64,000 nucleotides of DNA from Flammula alnicola (lineage: Eukaryota > Basidiomycota > Agaricomycetes > Agaricales > Strophariaceae): contig JADNRV010000230.1 in the NCBI GenBank assembly GCA_015499995.1, forward strand, positions 1-64,000, written 5' to 3'. Positions 49,501 to 62,120 of this stretch are shown in pieces; the stretch's first letter is position 1, and every line of letters begins with the position of its first letter. The position numbers and the translations under genes were made by a program. Under the pieces are notes generated by a model, which was not told where the DNA came from, did no database searches, and saw only the letters and a list, made by a program, of their open reading frames with translations.

Positions 49501-52500
49501 GGACTTGGCGAACGGGGCAAGAAGACAAAGAGAAGATACACATGGAGGATAAATAGTCTTGGCTACCCAAGACATGGCACCTAGGAGACGGCTATGGGAA
49601 GGATTGGAAGATCGACTTGTAAAATAAATGGGGCGAGGTCCCAGACTCACTGCGGATATGGGCTGGACAGACAAAATCACATACCCAGGCTGTACCCAGG
49701 TTGAAGTGAACGAGGGTGACTTGTGGTTGCATCCCTGGGATCCCACCCGTGTCTCTGGGCGCTCGTACGCCGAGAGGAGGTCTGGTGATTGTTCGCGGAT
49801 GTCTCTTGTCGTTTGGTATGTGCTTATTATCACAGCCTTGAGTCTCGACGAGGGTTCTGAGTCTTCATGGCGGTGGTTGACTGTATGGAGAATCCAAAGA
49901 AGAGCATGCAAACATAGTTGCAAATACGTATACCTTTGCATTTGGGTTCCGATCCGTTCAGGCCCTTTCTCGTCTTCGAGTCGTGATGAACGTCTGGGCA
50001 TCTCATCTGGTTCACAAGAAAAGAGAAATCATGATGGTTTCAGTGGGCGTCGACGTGCGTGGGCATGGTCGACCATGTCTTGCATGATGGTGGCGACGGG
50101 TCTATTTACTCACTCGACCGTGTGCGTGGGGTGAAATCAAGGCGCACCTTCAGCTTGGGACGATATCAGAAAATAAAATTTGCCATCTGCCAGTTTCACC
50201 AGTGGGAGACAACAATATTTATCACTGTAGTGAAGGATAACCAGCGTGTCGGACCGCCCGTGTGTGTGTCTCCGAGTCTTTGTTTGCGATGAACATCCGC
50301 GGTTTGTCCGAACGAGGAAAGTTACGACGCTTTTGCAATGGCTGGTCCTTGGGCTGGTACTTAGGGAGTTTGACCGTGAGGCGACCAAGAAAAGAAATAA
50401 GGAGCACGGCCTCGGATTCATGAGTGGTTCAGATAAAAGCAATTGCATCCTAGGGATAGCATCGTTTCAGCGCAACGTTCTGTAAACTTATAAAGGTACC
50501 TACGGGGACTCGGACACAGTGATTATTAATGCAAATGTCCGATCCTGGACAGAAATTACCTAGATTGGCCAATCGCATCAAGAAATTAGAAAGTTCAGGG
50601 TTACGGGTGATCATGATCGAAAATAGACAGTCCGGGGCAAGGAAGGGAAGCACACAGGAAGAACGGAAGGCGTGATGTCGTTATCGTCATTACTGACGAT
50701 TACGATTGCATCCCGCAAAATTAAACTGTCACATCCCTTTCCCCGAGAACTCTGCAGGCCCCGCCAGGTCAAAGAAAACAGTCATCCAAGCGAAAACATG
50801 TGTCAAGATTGTCGTTCAATAAGGTCATGCTGAAGCCATCAGCAAGTTGACATATTACTTTTCCGCTTTTTGCTGCTTTTTCACTTTTTCCCTTAAAATT
50901 CCCATGAAATGACCTGTTTTTCAGGGCAAATTACTGCCAAATCAGTGGGTTTCCATGCTAGCTTTTTGCCGATCGACACCTGGCTTTTTTGACTTGCCGC
51001 TTTTGTCACTTTTCGCCTCTTTTTTCACTTGCACAAGCGGAAAAAAGCTAATTGTTAGACTCCTGATGGCCTTGCAAGGCAACCTATAAAAACGAAGTCC
51101 TGACTTATTTAAAGTCTGGAAAATGCTTCAACTATTTGGCAAACCCTGAGGTGAGAATTCTTCGAGGTGGGATACAAACGTATGAACATTAGGCGATTAC
51201 CTGACAATGTGCGAGCTGCAAAATTTTACAATACTTGCCGTATTTCCCAAACCATTTTCCAAAAGTACTTCTATTGTGCAAGTGACCGCGATTAGACTAA
51301 ATTTTAGATCTTTAATTTGGCCATGGGTCCCCCGAGTTGTCATTCACTTATGCGCCTACATAGTTGCGTGCTTCGGATGGTGTCAAAGTTTTGGGAGACA
51401 AAACAAAGGGCACGGTCAAGTTCAGCGGACCATAAATGTTGATGTTTGTCACTGCTGGGCCCCTTGTTCCTTGCGACTTCGTGTGGATGTTAATGACTGC
51501 ACGGGGACGGAAAAGCCTTTGTGTGAATTATCGACATGGCGCCCGATCAACATCCAACATCCAACATCTTTTCCTTGAGCCCTCAACGTAGTCGACACTG
51601 AGTAATGAAATTTAGAAATAGAGGGCCGTCGATGGATGGATCAAAACATCCCGCCTGTACCCGTCCTGTGCCCCAGATCCACAATTACTAAGTAACTTGA
51701 AGGTGAAGCTTGTGAAAGTTCTTCCCAACTGACTTACTGAGCGGCATAAGTACTAGCATTCATTCAAGGTTTGAACGGTTGAGTTGCGGTTGAGAGATTT
51801 TTTATGTACATAATATTCTGCTTAGAGAAATTTTTCAGAAAGGTCAAATTCGCGCTCACCAGCATCTATCACTTGTGGGCTCGGATATTTTGTCGCTCGG
51901 CACGGCAACCTGTCACCTTTCAAATTTCAATTTCCGACATGTCGGAGTCTCACACGCATGCCCTTCAACTCCTTTTCGACGTCCCTTTTTCCGCTTTGTT
52001 CTACGGATTCTCACCGCAAACGGCAATTCTCCTGTTGATGCTTGAACCTCAACAGGGTCGGAGGTTTTAATGTTTACAGCAGTCCCTTTCAACATTATTC
52101 ATCACTTAACTAGAAATTAGGTCTCACGGAACGGTGATTTGGAAATTAGGCGGAGATCTAAGGCAACTTGAATAGTTCCCAGCCAGATTCTCAACAACAG
52201 CGCGCATTATCCTGTGCTTTCACGTCCTTTTCCCTGTCTTATGTCTCTGCGAGGTCGTCGGACACGGAAACTCAATACCGACTCGAACTGTGCTTACAAT
52301 TTCAACGACTGTTCTATCTTTGAATACGTCAGTGACCAATCTGCTCACTCACAAAACAAGTACGTTTCGGACCCACACGGAATCGACATCCCTGTCAAGG
52401 CGATACCGTTTTCTTGGAGTCTCTACCCTGGCAAATACATGGCAACTATTCTCTAGAAGGTAAGATGTTACAGATATGCCACCCTCGTTCATCATGCATC

Positions 52501-55013
52501 GCAGGATATGGTGGAACTTCTGGACCAAGGTATTGCTCATGAGATAAAGTAGCCTTCAATCTCAACGGACCCTGCTGGTACACTCGCAGTCAGCTTCATG
52601 GTACTTCTACCCTCGCCTGGAACAGTGCAGAAATCGGGTTTAACATGGGAAACATATGTTCTTTTCGCCGTCGTTTCTTTCTCCTTTGCCAACCCTATGT
52701 GCGGCATTAGCATCTGAGTGGGCTGCGATCGCTACTTGGATTCGCAGCAGACACTCGAGTCCCCCGCCTCTCCTTCCCTGCTGCGGGTTTGTTGCCGTGT
52801 GTCTCACCACTGTCTAGTAACCTGCCGTGTCGAGCTGGCAGCAAGTTGGCCGCGGACTCGCAGACTCCCACCATTCGAAAGGCCGTGTGCTGGTGCTCTT
52901 TTACCCTGCGCCAGAGTCCTTCCCCAGAGCGAACTTGAACTCTAGAGCACCTCACCGAACATTCGGGGCTCGCACAGGTCGTGTAGCTCTTCGTATCCCC
53001 ACTTGCCACGCTAAACAAAGGTTGAACGAACCTTATAAAGTCCGAACCTTCCACGGACGGAAACTGTGAACACGTTACTCCGAAACGCGATGAATGGGAA
53101 TCTGCAAAAGAATGGAGACAATTTATTAGATTTTCAAGTCGTTGCAACGGAACATGCGATTAACCTGCTCGTCTTTCTCGGGGTCAAGTGAATTTACTGG
53201 ATGGAACCAGCATTACTCCGAGTCCTTAGTTCCATTGCGACTCCAAGCTCTGATAATTCCCATATAGCCTGAGATGAATACCTGCGATGAAACAAGGCAA
53301 AGTTTTGATGCATTGACTCACGACCCGTGTAGAGACATAATTAATTTCAGCAGAAGGGAAAAAAAATGGATGGACTTAGCATGCGTCATAATCTCGCCTT
53401 GGACTTCGCGAGCTTGTATCTGTTTTTTTCTTTCAACAGCAGACTTCGAACCTGAGTGGTGCTGGCCCTCGATTTCAAGCTATATCGGACACTCATCTGG
53501 CCGACAGCTCGTCCTTTCTGGATCCTGGGACTAGCCTCGTTTGCTTAGGTCTGGCTTTGTGCTTACAACAGCACTACGATAGCAGATTGAAAACACGTTC
53601 AACACACGCGCGATGTTCGGGTTCGGCGTTGTGAATAAGCGGGTCTTTCGCAGCCTCAAGCTTCGAGCAGCTTCTGTTTCTCATCATCACTGCAGGTATG
53701 TGTATCCCCGTTATTTCGTTTCGTCATTACTTATACCCTGTAATTGTTTAAGCATCTGTCTAGATGACGTGACGACGAACAGATTGTCCCCGTCTGGAGC
53801 CTATTTTTGCGAACCTGCAATTCCCTTCCACTGCTGTGGATTTTGAAAATGGACACGCAGCGGTGCTTTTTCGTCGAATCGATACCGCGGCTTCATTAGC
53901 TATGAACACGTTACTCCAAGGCGCAATACCGACTGTCTTGATTTGATACATCCACGTTATTTTTGTCTAGATCCTCATCTCCAATTTTCTCGCTACATAC
54001 ACCATCGTTGCCGTTGCAACTAGTCTTCAGTTACATCAAACCGTATGTACTAACCATCTGCAGATTCATTTAGGCTAAAGAAATATTACGATGATCAATT
54101 CACTGGTATTTTGTAGTATGTAACTTGTATGTAGTAGCCTCAATCATTTACACCCATTTACACCGACATCTGAGTCCGAACTTCGGTCCGAACTTATTAT
54201 AAGGCAGCGTTATATATTTAGATAAAAGCTGCGATAAGTACTCGAAGTTCACACATTACTTGCGATAAACAGATATCTAAAAGTTTCTTAGTACGGCATG
54301 AAAGTTAACGCCTTTACTGATCATGACTCTACTTTTAGATCGCTAAAGCTTGCATCCCAACACGCCAGTAACCTTGCGCATACAGGTTCTACGCTACTTT
54401 TATGAAACACACATACACGACAATTCGTTCACGGTGGTGATATATACAACAAGCGGAATAACGCTCCCACACACACGATGCATTTCCGCTGTCTTCGCTG
54501 CGAACGTCACATCTCAGCGGTGTACGTGGACCATTGAGTGTCACAACGACCGACAAATTAAGCATAACGCACAGCCAGCGCGGTTTGATAGAAATTGAAA
54601 TGGTAGTTTCCACAGGCTGAGACATGGGCTTTAAGGCCAAGAAATGAATTCAAGTTGCGTTTCACCCATGAGAGCGCCGCGGGCTTTGAGAACTTGCGGT
54701 ACCCAGGCTGGCGCCACAATCACCGCAGTGAGTAACTACGCTCATGCACTCAACGGCACGAATTCATCGGGGGATCCTCGAGTATTTGACACCTGTCTGT
54801 ATATCTTCTACTAGCGACTTGAATTCCACTGCTGGAGACGAGACGAGTTGTCAAAGCGACAGACAGACAGACGCCCTCGAATACATGAGAATCAATTAAC
54901 TCATCGAGAATGGAACGTGGGCAGTTCGGTTGCTTGTATATTGCTCTAACGAGCGTGGATATTTTGCTAGGAAGAGGAAAGTATCATCGAAAACAGTAAA
55001 TGAAACAGGCTAT
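43555..55013. other. 11.5-kb gene-poor region
   Basis: I find no gene with a recognisable domain or coherent exon set. Frames of 100-174 codons (47953-47465 minus, 49628-50134 plus, 50001-49477 minus, 53147-52707 minus) overlap on both strands and show no family features. A short ccgcag repeat lies at 44559-44580. Strings of ttttcacttttt/ttttccgc at 50870-51045 look like low-complexity intergenic DNA. The first ~0.6 kb may be the 3' UTR of the preceding gene. Confidence 0.45.
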
Positions 55014-57032
55014 CTAGTTCTTCCATCTACAAAGCGAGTTAGGAAGTTTAATATATTAAAAATATTGGAGTATCACGCACATTTTGACTGTCCGATCTCG
55101 TCCACCACTAACCACTTTATCAGCGACGAAATCGACACAGTAAACCTCATCCGTATGTCCAGGTAGATCGTTTTTGATTTTATACGTCTTCAAATCCCAA
55201 ATCTACAGGAGCGGTGTGTGGTCAGTCATTTTCCCACTTTAGTATAATACGAAGAGCAGGACTAACCTTTAACGTACTATCCTTGCTAGCACTGACCAGT
55301 AGTCTAGAATCAGCGCTCCATGCCAGGCGATACACAGCTCCGACATGCCCTCTCAGCGTAGCGACGAATTTTCCTGTCCGGCCTTCCCATAGCCGTACGC
55401 TATTGTCCCAGGCTGCCGATGCTACCAACTTCCCGTCGGGCGAGAATACGACATGCGAGATCTGACGTTGGTGGCCAGTAAGACGCGCAACAGGTTTGGT
55501 TATGGATTGCTGGAGCACGCCCGCAGAGGTCGGCGAGGAGGAAGGGAAGAGAGACCAGAGGAAGAGTGTGTGATCATCCGAGCCAGAGATAAGAAGCTCA
55601 GGGGTCGTGCGAAGGAGAGCATCATATCGCGCTTGAGCTAATTTTGGGCTAGATTATGAAGGTCAATTTCAGCCAGTCAAATAAAAGCATCGTACGGTAC
55701 CTTCTTCATCTGAAGTAGGTTTTCTCCCTGTGTGGTCGAAAGGACCTGTGCGAAGGACAAAGTCGGTGTTCAGTGTTAATGTTGTGACCCAGTGTGCGTG
55801 CTCTTTCAATGTATGCAGAGGTCGACCCTGCCCACAAAAAAACTTTGAGTGTTATGAATGTCAAACATAAGAATTACGCACAGCTTCTGCGTCCCATATC
55901 CGCACTGTTCGGTCAGAGCTTGCGGTGTACAAGACACCCTTCTTTCCACCACCACCTCCCCATTTCACGAGGTTGACACTGGCAGAGTGTCCACCAAGTG
56001 TGTACTCCGTCCTGCGAGTGAGCGTTGACCACACACGCACTGTGCCATCTTTCGAGGACGAAGCCAAACGAGGTGAGGTTGCGTTTCTGATTTTTTTCTT
56101 CATCAAAATATACTAAATCTCCTATAGCATCATGACGCACATATGAATCGGCTCCCATGCGAGGGACATGATGTGTTTCGAGTGACCCTTTAGAGCATCT
56201 CCAATAGGTGTACCAGTCTTGGGATCCCACAGCCTCACCTACAGGATGGGTCAATCGTCTGTGCCAAAGCGAATTTTGGAAAGACTGACATGCCCATCGT
56301 GACCTCCAGTAGCTAGTTCTCTTTCCATAGCTTCCCATTCCACGCAAAGTACCCATCCCTTGTGTCCAGACAGTACATGAGACGGTGTTTCCGTATTGAG
56401 GTCCCACAAACGGGCGTTCGTGTCACCCGAACCTGTCGCGAGCAAATTTCCGGTTGGAGAGAATGATGCACAGAGGATTGGCGATGAATGCCCTAAATAT
56501 AACATTCAGAGTCAAGTTGCATGCAGAGAGACGATATGATGTACCGGAAAGGGTCGAGGAACACCTTGTTGCAGGTCGAACACGAAACACGCTCTGGGGC
56601 GAGCAATGGATCACGATCACGTCCTCGGTGGTAAAATCTCCAGTTGGGTGACCGAGAATATCGACTTCGATGGATTTCGAGATCACAACTTGAGTTGGTG
56701 CCCCTGGCAGTGCATTTTTATCTTCGCGCAGTTTGACATGAAAAGAGAAAGGAACGGGTTCTTCGCCCTGCATTAATCTGTCATATGAGGATGAATTCAT
56801 GGAATTAACCACGATTTGCGACTCACCTGGCTACTTAGCTTATTTACGAGAGCTTCTAACCCTTCTCGCGAGACATTGGCTGGCAAATTCACCGCCGGTG
56901 CTAATGATGTCCCGTCTTCTTCAGAAACAAATTGGACACGACGTTTGAGGTTGGTGCAGGTGGTTCTGGCTCTGGTGCTGAATTTCCATGGTATATCTTC
57001 TGACGTTTAGGAGGTGGAAGGAGGGTCGCCAT
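55014..57032 (-). CDS. RSA4: Rsa4/NLE1 ribosome assembly WD40 protein, with one missing base
   Basis: Rsa4 joins pre-60S particles in the nucleolus and is pulled off by the AAA+ ATPase Rea1 during 60S maturation. Exons (minus): 57032-56827, 56767-56545, 56492-56290, 56238-56141, 56086-55882, 55827-55701, 55637-55267, 55202-55081, 55026-55014 (13 nt, ending WKN). The NLE/ubiquitin-like domain is at about 30-115 (RVQFVSEEDG, SPQSVFRVRPATRCSS). WD40 repeats follow: SGDTNARLWDLNTETP, VRLWDPKTGTPIG, ASSSKDGTVRVW, ASSDRTVRIWDAEAG, SAAWDNSVRLWEG, KIWDLKTYKI. Total exon length is 1,568, one short of a multiple of three. The frame breaks at 56936/56937 (gtgtcc where gtggtcc is expected) and reads normally again afterwards, to make 522 aa. 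Rsa4 is essential in yeast, so a sequence error is the likelier cause. Confidence 0.93.
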
Positions 57033-57263
57033 TGTAGAATCTCTTGCTATAAATTGAGGCTTCTCGTCGATGTCGTTTCACAGCTTCAAAAAAAAAAGTT
57101 GACGTTGTTTGATCACATTCACGTGACTCGAAAACGGCCCGGGTGCACTTTCGACTCCAGAACATTTCGTGCCTTTATTCTGTTCAAACCATCCTCCTCC
57201 GCCTTAGCCTTTTCTCCTTTCCATTTCGGCTGATTTTTGCGCTTTTCCTTCTCTCTTGATATC
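57033..57263. promoter_or_regulatory. 231-bp divergent promoter, Rsa4 / Bud6-N gene
   Basis: The start codons of two divergent genes are 231 bp apart, so both promoters lie here. I see no TATA box; a pyrimidine-rich tract precedes the ATG at 57264. Confidence 0.5.
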
Positions 57264-57869
57264 ATGAGCGCATATTATCCGACCCCGTCATATTCTGGAA
57301 CATCTTTGTCGAGCGAGGGTGCACCTGTCGCAAACGAGCAAGGTCCATCTCAGTCTGTAAGCCCGGCGCTCGGTTTCCTGATCCAAGCACTGATATAATT
57401 CATGACCTACATCTAGGCAATTCCTGGAGATGTACCCACCGCCGTACATAACCTCCTTACCTCAACGAAGCGCCTGCAGGAAGTCTTGAAGCTCTGGAGT
57501 GTCGACAAGGCAACTGAAGGCGATGTCAGCGACCTCTACGTCCAGATTGGCCACGAATTTAACGTGACTATCAGTGCCTTTGCTTATCATCACATCGACC
57601 TAAGGTGCGTAATCATGCTCAATATGACTTTGTTCTCTGCTTTAACGATTTTATTATGCAGCGACATTCATTCTGTTCCAGCCGAGCTGCGGACTGTGCT
57701 CGAGGGGTGTCTTGCTGAGGATCCATCTCCCGCAGTCCTTGATTCATTTCTGCCAGAGCTACGTAGGGTGCTTTTTAAGCTACTCAAAGGGCTTCAGAGC
57801 CGCCAGGACAAGTGGCGGGCGGCATCCCATCGTTTCGGTGGTTCCAAAACGTCCCTCGACTCGCGCTGA
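57264..57869 (+). CDS. Bud6/Aip3 N-terminal-domain protein, short
   Basis: Exons 57264-57356, 57417-57604 and 57662-57869 give 162 aa. After a short Ser/Pro-rich start (MSAYYPTPSYSGTS), residues 35-150 match the N-terminal domain of the actin-interacting polarity factor Bud6/Aip3: VHNLLTSTKRLQEVLKLWS, ATEGDVSDLYVQIGHEFN, SDIHSVPAELRTVLEGCL, LPELRRVLFKLLKGLQSRQ. In yeast this region serves in localisation and microtubule capture, while the actin and formin-binding part is C-terminal. Here the protein stops just after the N-terminal domain (FGGSKTSLDSR). It may be a stand-alone domain, or the rest of the gene may be elsewhere. Confidence 0.75.
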
Positions 57870-58819
57870 AGGCAAACAAACAACCCACCGTTGTCACGTC
57901 TCTGTCAATCGACCGGAAATAGAAGTCTGCCGATAAAAACGCATCCCCCCATATTTTCTGCGACAATTGAAGTCAGTTCCGACGTTAGCGGAGGGGACCT
58001 TCAGGGAGGACAACACTCTACAGGCAAGCTTTGTCGACAAGTCTTCCTTTCAAATGGTTTTTATATGTATATGGGCAACGGACCTTCTATTCAAAATTAC
58101 CTTTGAGGTTGTTTCTAATAATATTCTGTACATACTATACACACCTTCGGACATCACTTATTTTTCAACACGCGTTTCAACTCTGGCATAGACAATTATA
58201 TTCACTATACGTAATTCGAGATTGTATATATGTACAGTGTACACATGTACTAATATAACAAAAGCACCTGGAATGTGGAAGCTACTGAGGATATTTAATT
58301 TCCAATAGATATTATCGATACAGCCTCGATAGAAAAATGTCGTGCCTATGTATTAAGCACCTTTAGATTCCATCTGCTATAGGAGATTCCGCGACGCAGG
58401 AACGAGAAGGATCTGAAATAAACCTCTGAAGAGCTGAATCAGAATTGGGGCCATCAAATGATCTTGGACGCGCTCGTATCACGTGTATATGTACACCTCG
58501 ACCTTCTTCAAGTTCAACTTGAACTTGCGTGAAGTTTGAACGTTTGAACGTTCATGAAGATCTATTATTTGCCATTGGTTTGTAAAGAGCCTGACCCGCT
58601 GCACGATATACCTTAATAACTCCACTAGGTGAAGATCGCACAATCCTGGTAAGTTGGATATTTACTGGAAAAAAAAACGAATGCTGACAGTGATTTCCCA
58701 GGAGGACATATCTTAATTGGCAGAGCACAAAGCGCCCATTCATTGCCAGTGTTTCCAGACCCGGCAGCTTTCCTGCTCGTCATCTTCTACTGCATTGGCA
58801 CTAGCTATACGTTCGACAT
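57870..58819. other. intergenic before the NLR relic
   Basis: AT-rich sequence with no gene. A near-palindrome (cttcaagttcaacttgaacttg) is present at about 58505-58530. Confidence 0.45.
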
Positions 58820-60336
58820 ATGTCGATTTTTGAAGGCAGCAAGAACACAATGGTTACCGGAGGCAACTTCTTCTCTGTTCGAGTTGCGGGAAAGGGGAAG
58901 AAAGGTACGTCTCATATCTAGATCACATTCTGCAATGGGCCTCATGGGAGACAAGGGCTCGATATTCTCCTGGAGAACGTAGATATGGGTGCCATACACA
59001 ACTCCGGCGAGCGCTACGACCCCTCGAGCCACCCCAACACCAGGACGGTCGTTATCGCAGGGATTAAGAAGGGGGTAATGGCCTTCCCGAATCGAAATTC
59101 TTCTCCCTGCATGGGCCGCCAGTGCAGGAAAATCTGCCCTTGCCCAGATCCTTGCCGAGTCGTGCTATGAAGACCCTGACGTGGTCCTCGTTGGCACGTT
59201 CTTCTTTTTTCGGACAAGCTTGAATGCAGGGCGGAACGACGAGAAACGAGTCATCGCCACCCTTGTCTACCAGACTCTGCAGGCTGTCCCAGAGACAAAG
59301 TTTCATGTCGAGGCAGCGCTCGAGAGGGACCCGCTTCTTTTTAGCCGATTGGTGGAGGTACAGCAGCTACTCTTTGACCCATTATTGACCACCTTCCCTT
59401 CAACCATCAACGCCTCGGACACCGACCGGTCGCTCGACCCCTCGATGCCCTCTCTGACCAACGCCTCCGCCTGGCGCGCCGGAGACAGGGATGGGCAACA
59501 CACGAATTTCAAACGCTCGTCGGGCAAGGCAGACCCTGCTCCTGGTCCTGTCCACTCGTATGTGGCTGCTTCTGTGACTCAGCCCTGGACTCGTGCCTGG
59601 ATCTTCGCGTAGAGCCTGAATTTTCGCGTAGAGCCTGAATTCGCCTTCGCCTTTGCGTTCGGGATTGAGAGAGAAGACGAAGCCGGAGAAGGAGAAGAAG
59701 CGGGGCTTTATCATATGGAGATGGATTTGGATGATGATGATGACGACGAGGAAATAGACGAAGTGCCAGAGGAAGTGGCGCAGAAGGAAGTCGAGGTGGA
59801 CGTAGTCCAAGTCAAGAAGGACCAACAAGACAAAGAGGAATGTCCGTCTATATCCGTGTCGCAAGTGTTCGAAAATGTATCAACTCTGCCCACCACCACC
59901 ACTTCAACAACGCCTACGCCTACACCTCCTGAAGACACTGCACTATCAGAAATGGTCGTGTCTATACCCACCCCCGAAACCATCCTCGAGCCTGAGGTGG
60001 AACCCGAATCCCCAGAACATCCACGCAGCAAGAAGTCTCCTCCTCTTCCATCCCTCCTCCCTCATCGCCCTCACCTTCGCCGTCGTATACCCATACCCAT
60101 AATCACCACAGTCACGGCCACAGCCGCGGGTGTAACGAGCACACGCATAATCATAGTCATAAGCAGTACACGCGGTCTCACTCTCGTACGCGCTCTAGGT
60201 CTCCAGGGCACAACTTCCATGTGCGGGCCGGTACGCTTTAAGAGGCGGGCAAGTGAGCCCGAGAGGGAGAAGGAGAAAGACAGAGGGACATGTTCGCGAT
60301 GTCTTTATCGTCTGCAGGTGTGGGCGGTGGTGTAGG
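58820..60336 (+). pseudogene. chimeric relic: NLR (NACHT) start fused to the 3' half of the 18.9-21.2 kb gene
   Basis: Part 1 (58820 to about 59380) is the start of a fungal NACHT/NLR gene. It has MSIFEGSKNTMVTGGNF, then a 51-nt intron (GTACGT) and LDILLENVDMGAIHNSGERYDP. A Walker A segment is broken by frameshifts (near 59075 and 59118, LHGPP then AGKSALAQ). After it come DPDVVLVGTFFFFRTS, RNDEKRVIATLVYQ and ALERDPLLFSRLVEV. Part 2 (from about 59390) matches the basidiomycete protein encoded at 21194-18943, from about residue 297 on: NASDTD...MPSLTNAS, NFKRSSGK..HSYVA, MEMDLDDDDDDEE, PVRFKRRAS, and GVGGGVGSA in a shifted frame. It has at least three further breaks, including a stop at 59610. 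Not functional as read. Confidence 0.8.
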
Positions 60337-61360
60337 GTCTGCGTAGGGCACGTTGCCCTGCACTATGCTCGTTCTTTGTCTTTCTGGGTATGTGGGTGTG
60401 GATTTGAAGGATCGATACCAGATGGATGCATAGCTGTTAGTTGCGCTCCGTTTGCAGTGGTTTTGGTGGATGCTATGCTCTGCTCTGCTCTGCTCTGCTA
60501 GCTATCCCGACGCGACGGACACTGGGCGGTAAACACTCTTTCGTGGTTTTGGGGTTTCGAGCCTTCGAGTTTTCAAACTTCGTCCTGTTGGCCTTGGAGG
60601 ATTCAGCGACCCGTCGACTGGATCATCTGCCCCTCCGCCGAAAGACCCTAGCTAGTGTATTTTGGGAGGCCGATTTTTGGGCAAGCGGACGGGCAGGCAG
60701 GCGGAGGTTTGTGCTATGGGAGACGAAGAGAAGAGCAGAGAAGAAGAGGGCACGAATCCTACGCTCTTCTTTCCTTTCACGCATATCTATGGATCTCAGA
60801 GTACGACGATCGTTCACCGAACGCGACTTCGGGCAACACAACGACGACTCTCGTGTCCTCATGCTCTTCAAGCCACACGTCTGCAAGTGTGGAGATAGAC
60901 GGGCGCAGCAGCAGTAGTGGTCCTAAGGGAGGACTTTCGGTGCAACTTGGGCCCAGCTATCCGCTCGTTCCTCGGGCTTATGGAGGAGCAGCACCGACAT
61001 TGTGTTGCAAGTCGTACCGCTAGCTGCGGCAGGCTGTGGGATCATGCGTGACCAAGCCCAAGGACCCAGACGCTGACGTGGACGCGGGATGCCAGATGGA
61101 TGGGTCGAAGTACACCTCAGTCATCACGACGGGTATCGGGACATGCACGAAGAAGATTTTCATCTTCACCTCAATCGACATTCACGTTCTACACACACAC
61201 TCTTCTCTCTTGTGTGCGAAGGACAGGGAAAGTGCGGACTACCTCTCAGCACCCAGAGCATCCTTTTGGGTATTCCTGGCATTCCTCAACACCCCGTCCA
61301 TGCCTGTTGCGTTGCCCTCCCCCCGAGTATCGCTATCCAATCAGCAAACCTGAATACTTG
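60337..61360 (+). repeat. duplicated 3' flank of the 18.9-21.2 kb gene
   Basis: Blocks match the region downstream of the intact gene (18.9 down to 17.9 kb on the other strand) in order: atgggagacgaagag, cctcatgctcttcaagcc, gggatgccagatg, tatcgggacatgcacgaagaaga, gtattcctggcattcctcaac. Similarity is broken by many indels, so the duplication is old. It took gene end and over 1 kb of flank together. Confidence 0.65.
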
Positions 61361-61510
61361 TGGCTGTACAATGAACTCGGCGGTTAAACTGGTCCTCCCT
61401 TTGAATTGCTGGAAGACATCCAAGAAAATGTTTGAAGTGCAACCTTAGCGCTCAGCTGACCGCCCGAGTACCGCCATCCAATCAGCAAACCTGACTATTG
61501 AATGCTTGTC
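61320..61510. repeat. local 141-bp repeat
   Basis: The string cccgagtaycgcyatccaatcagcaaacctg occurs at about 61322 and again at about 61463, followed in both by cttgt.gctgtacaatg. The period is about 141. It lies at the end of the duplicated flank. Confidence 0.6.
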
Positions 61511-62120
61511 GCTGTACAATGTATTGGGTGGTTGACAAGTCTGCCTTGAATTCGCCATATTCTCAGAGCTGACAGCGGAACTGTATGATTTCCGTTGCAA
61601 GTTTCATAACGCACGTTTGCATTGGTCCTCCATATGTGACTTGCAATGGAAGCGCCCATTCTGGACGAATCAATGACAATCAGACCCCGAATCCTACCTC
61701 GTGGAGGTCTTCCATTCCATTTATCCTGCATGTCAGTCATTCTTACCGTAGTCTCGTCTCTTCACTTCCCGAAATTGTTGCCCAACACGGCGCTTAAAGT
61801 GCATTCATACTTTGACGACTTCACCTCCACCTGGTGTTGGGATATTCGAAGGCTGTACGAGCGTGTGCAATGCGCCCATCAACGCCCCCACATTAAATAA
61901 GGTACCTCCATTTCAATGACATGTTTCTTATCTTTTGCATTCCTGCTGTCTCCTTTCAATCATCTCCATTTATTTCATATGCAGTGTGTAGTAATTCACT
62001 GTAGCTACCCATCCATTTAACGTTCTCGATTCGATTTCAACAATTGGATAAATATCGTCAGCTCTTTCGCCTCTCCTTACCTTGATTCTACTTGTCCATC
62101 CAACATTCAGACTTATCGGC
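61511..62120. other. upstream region of the HET gene, nothing else
   Basis: No gene or repeat was recognised. It should contain the promoter of the gene starting at 62121; no clear TATA box is correctly placed. Confidence 0.4.

Noticed and set aside
52707..53147. 146-codon minus-strand frame
   Set aside because: Cys/Ser/Arg-rich, no family resemblance, no splice structure.
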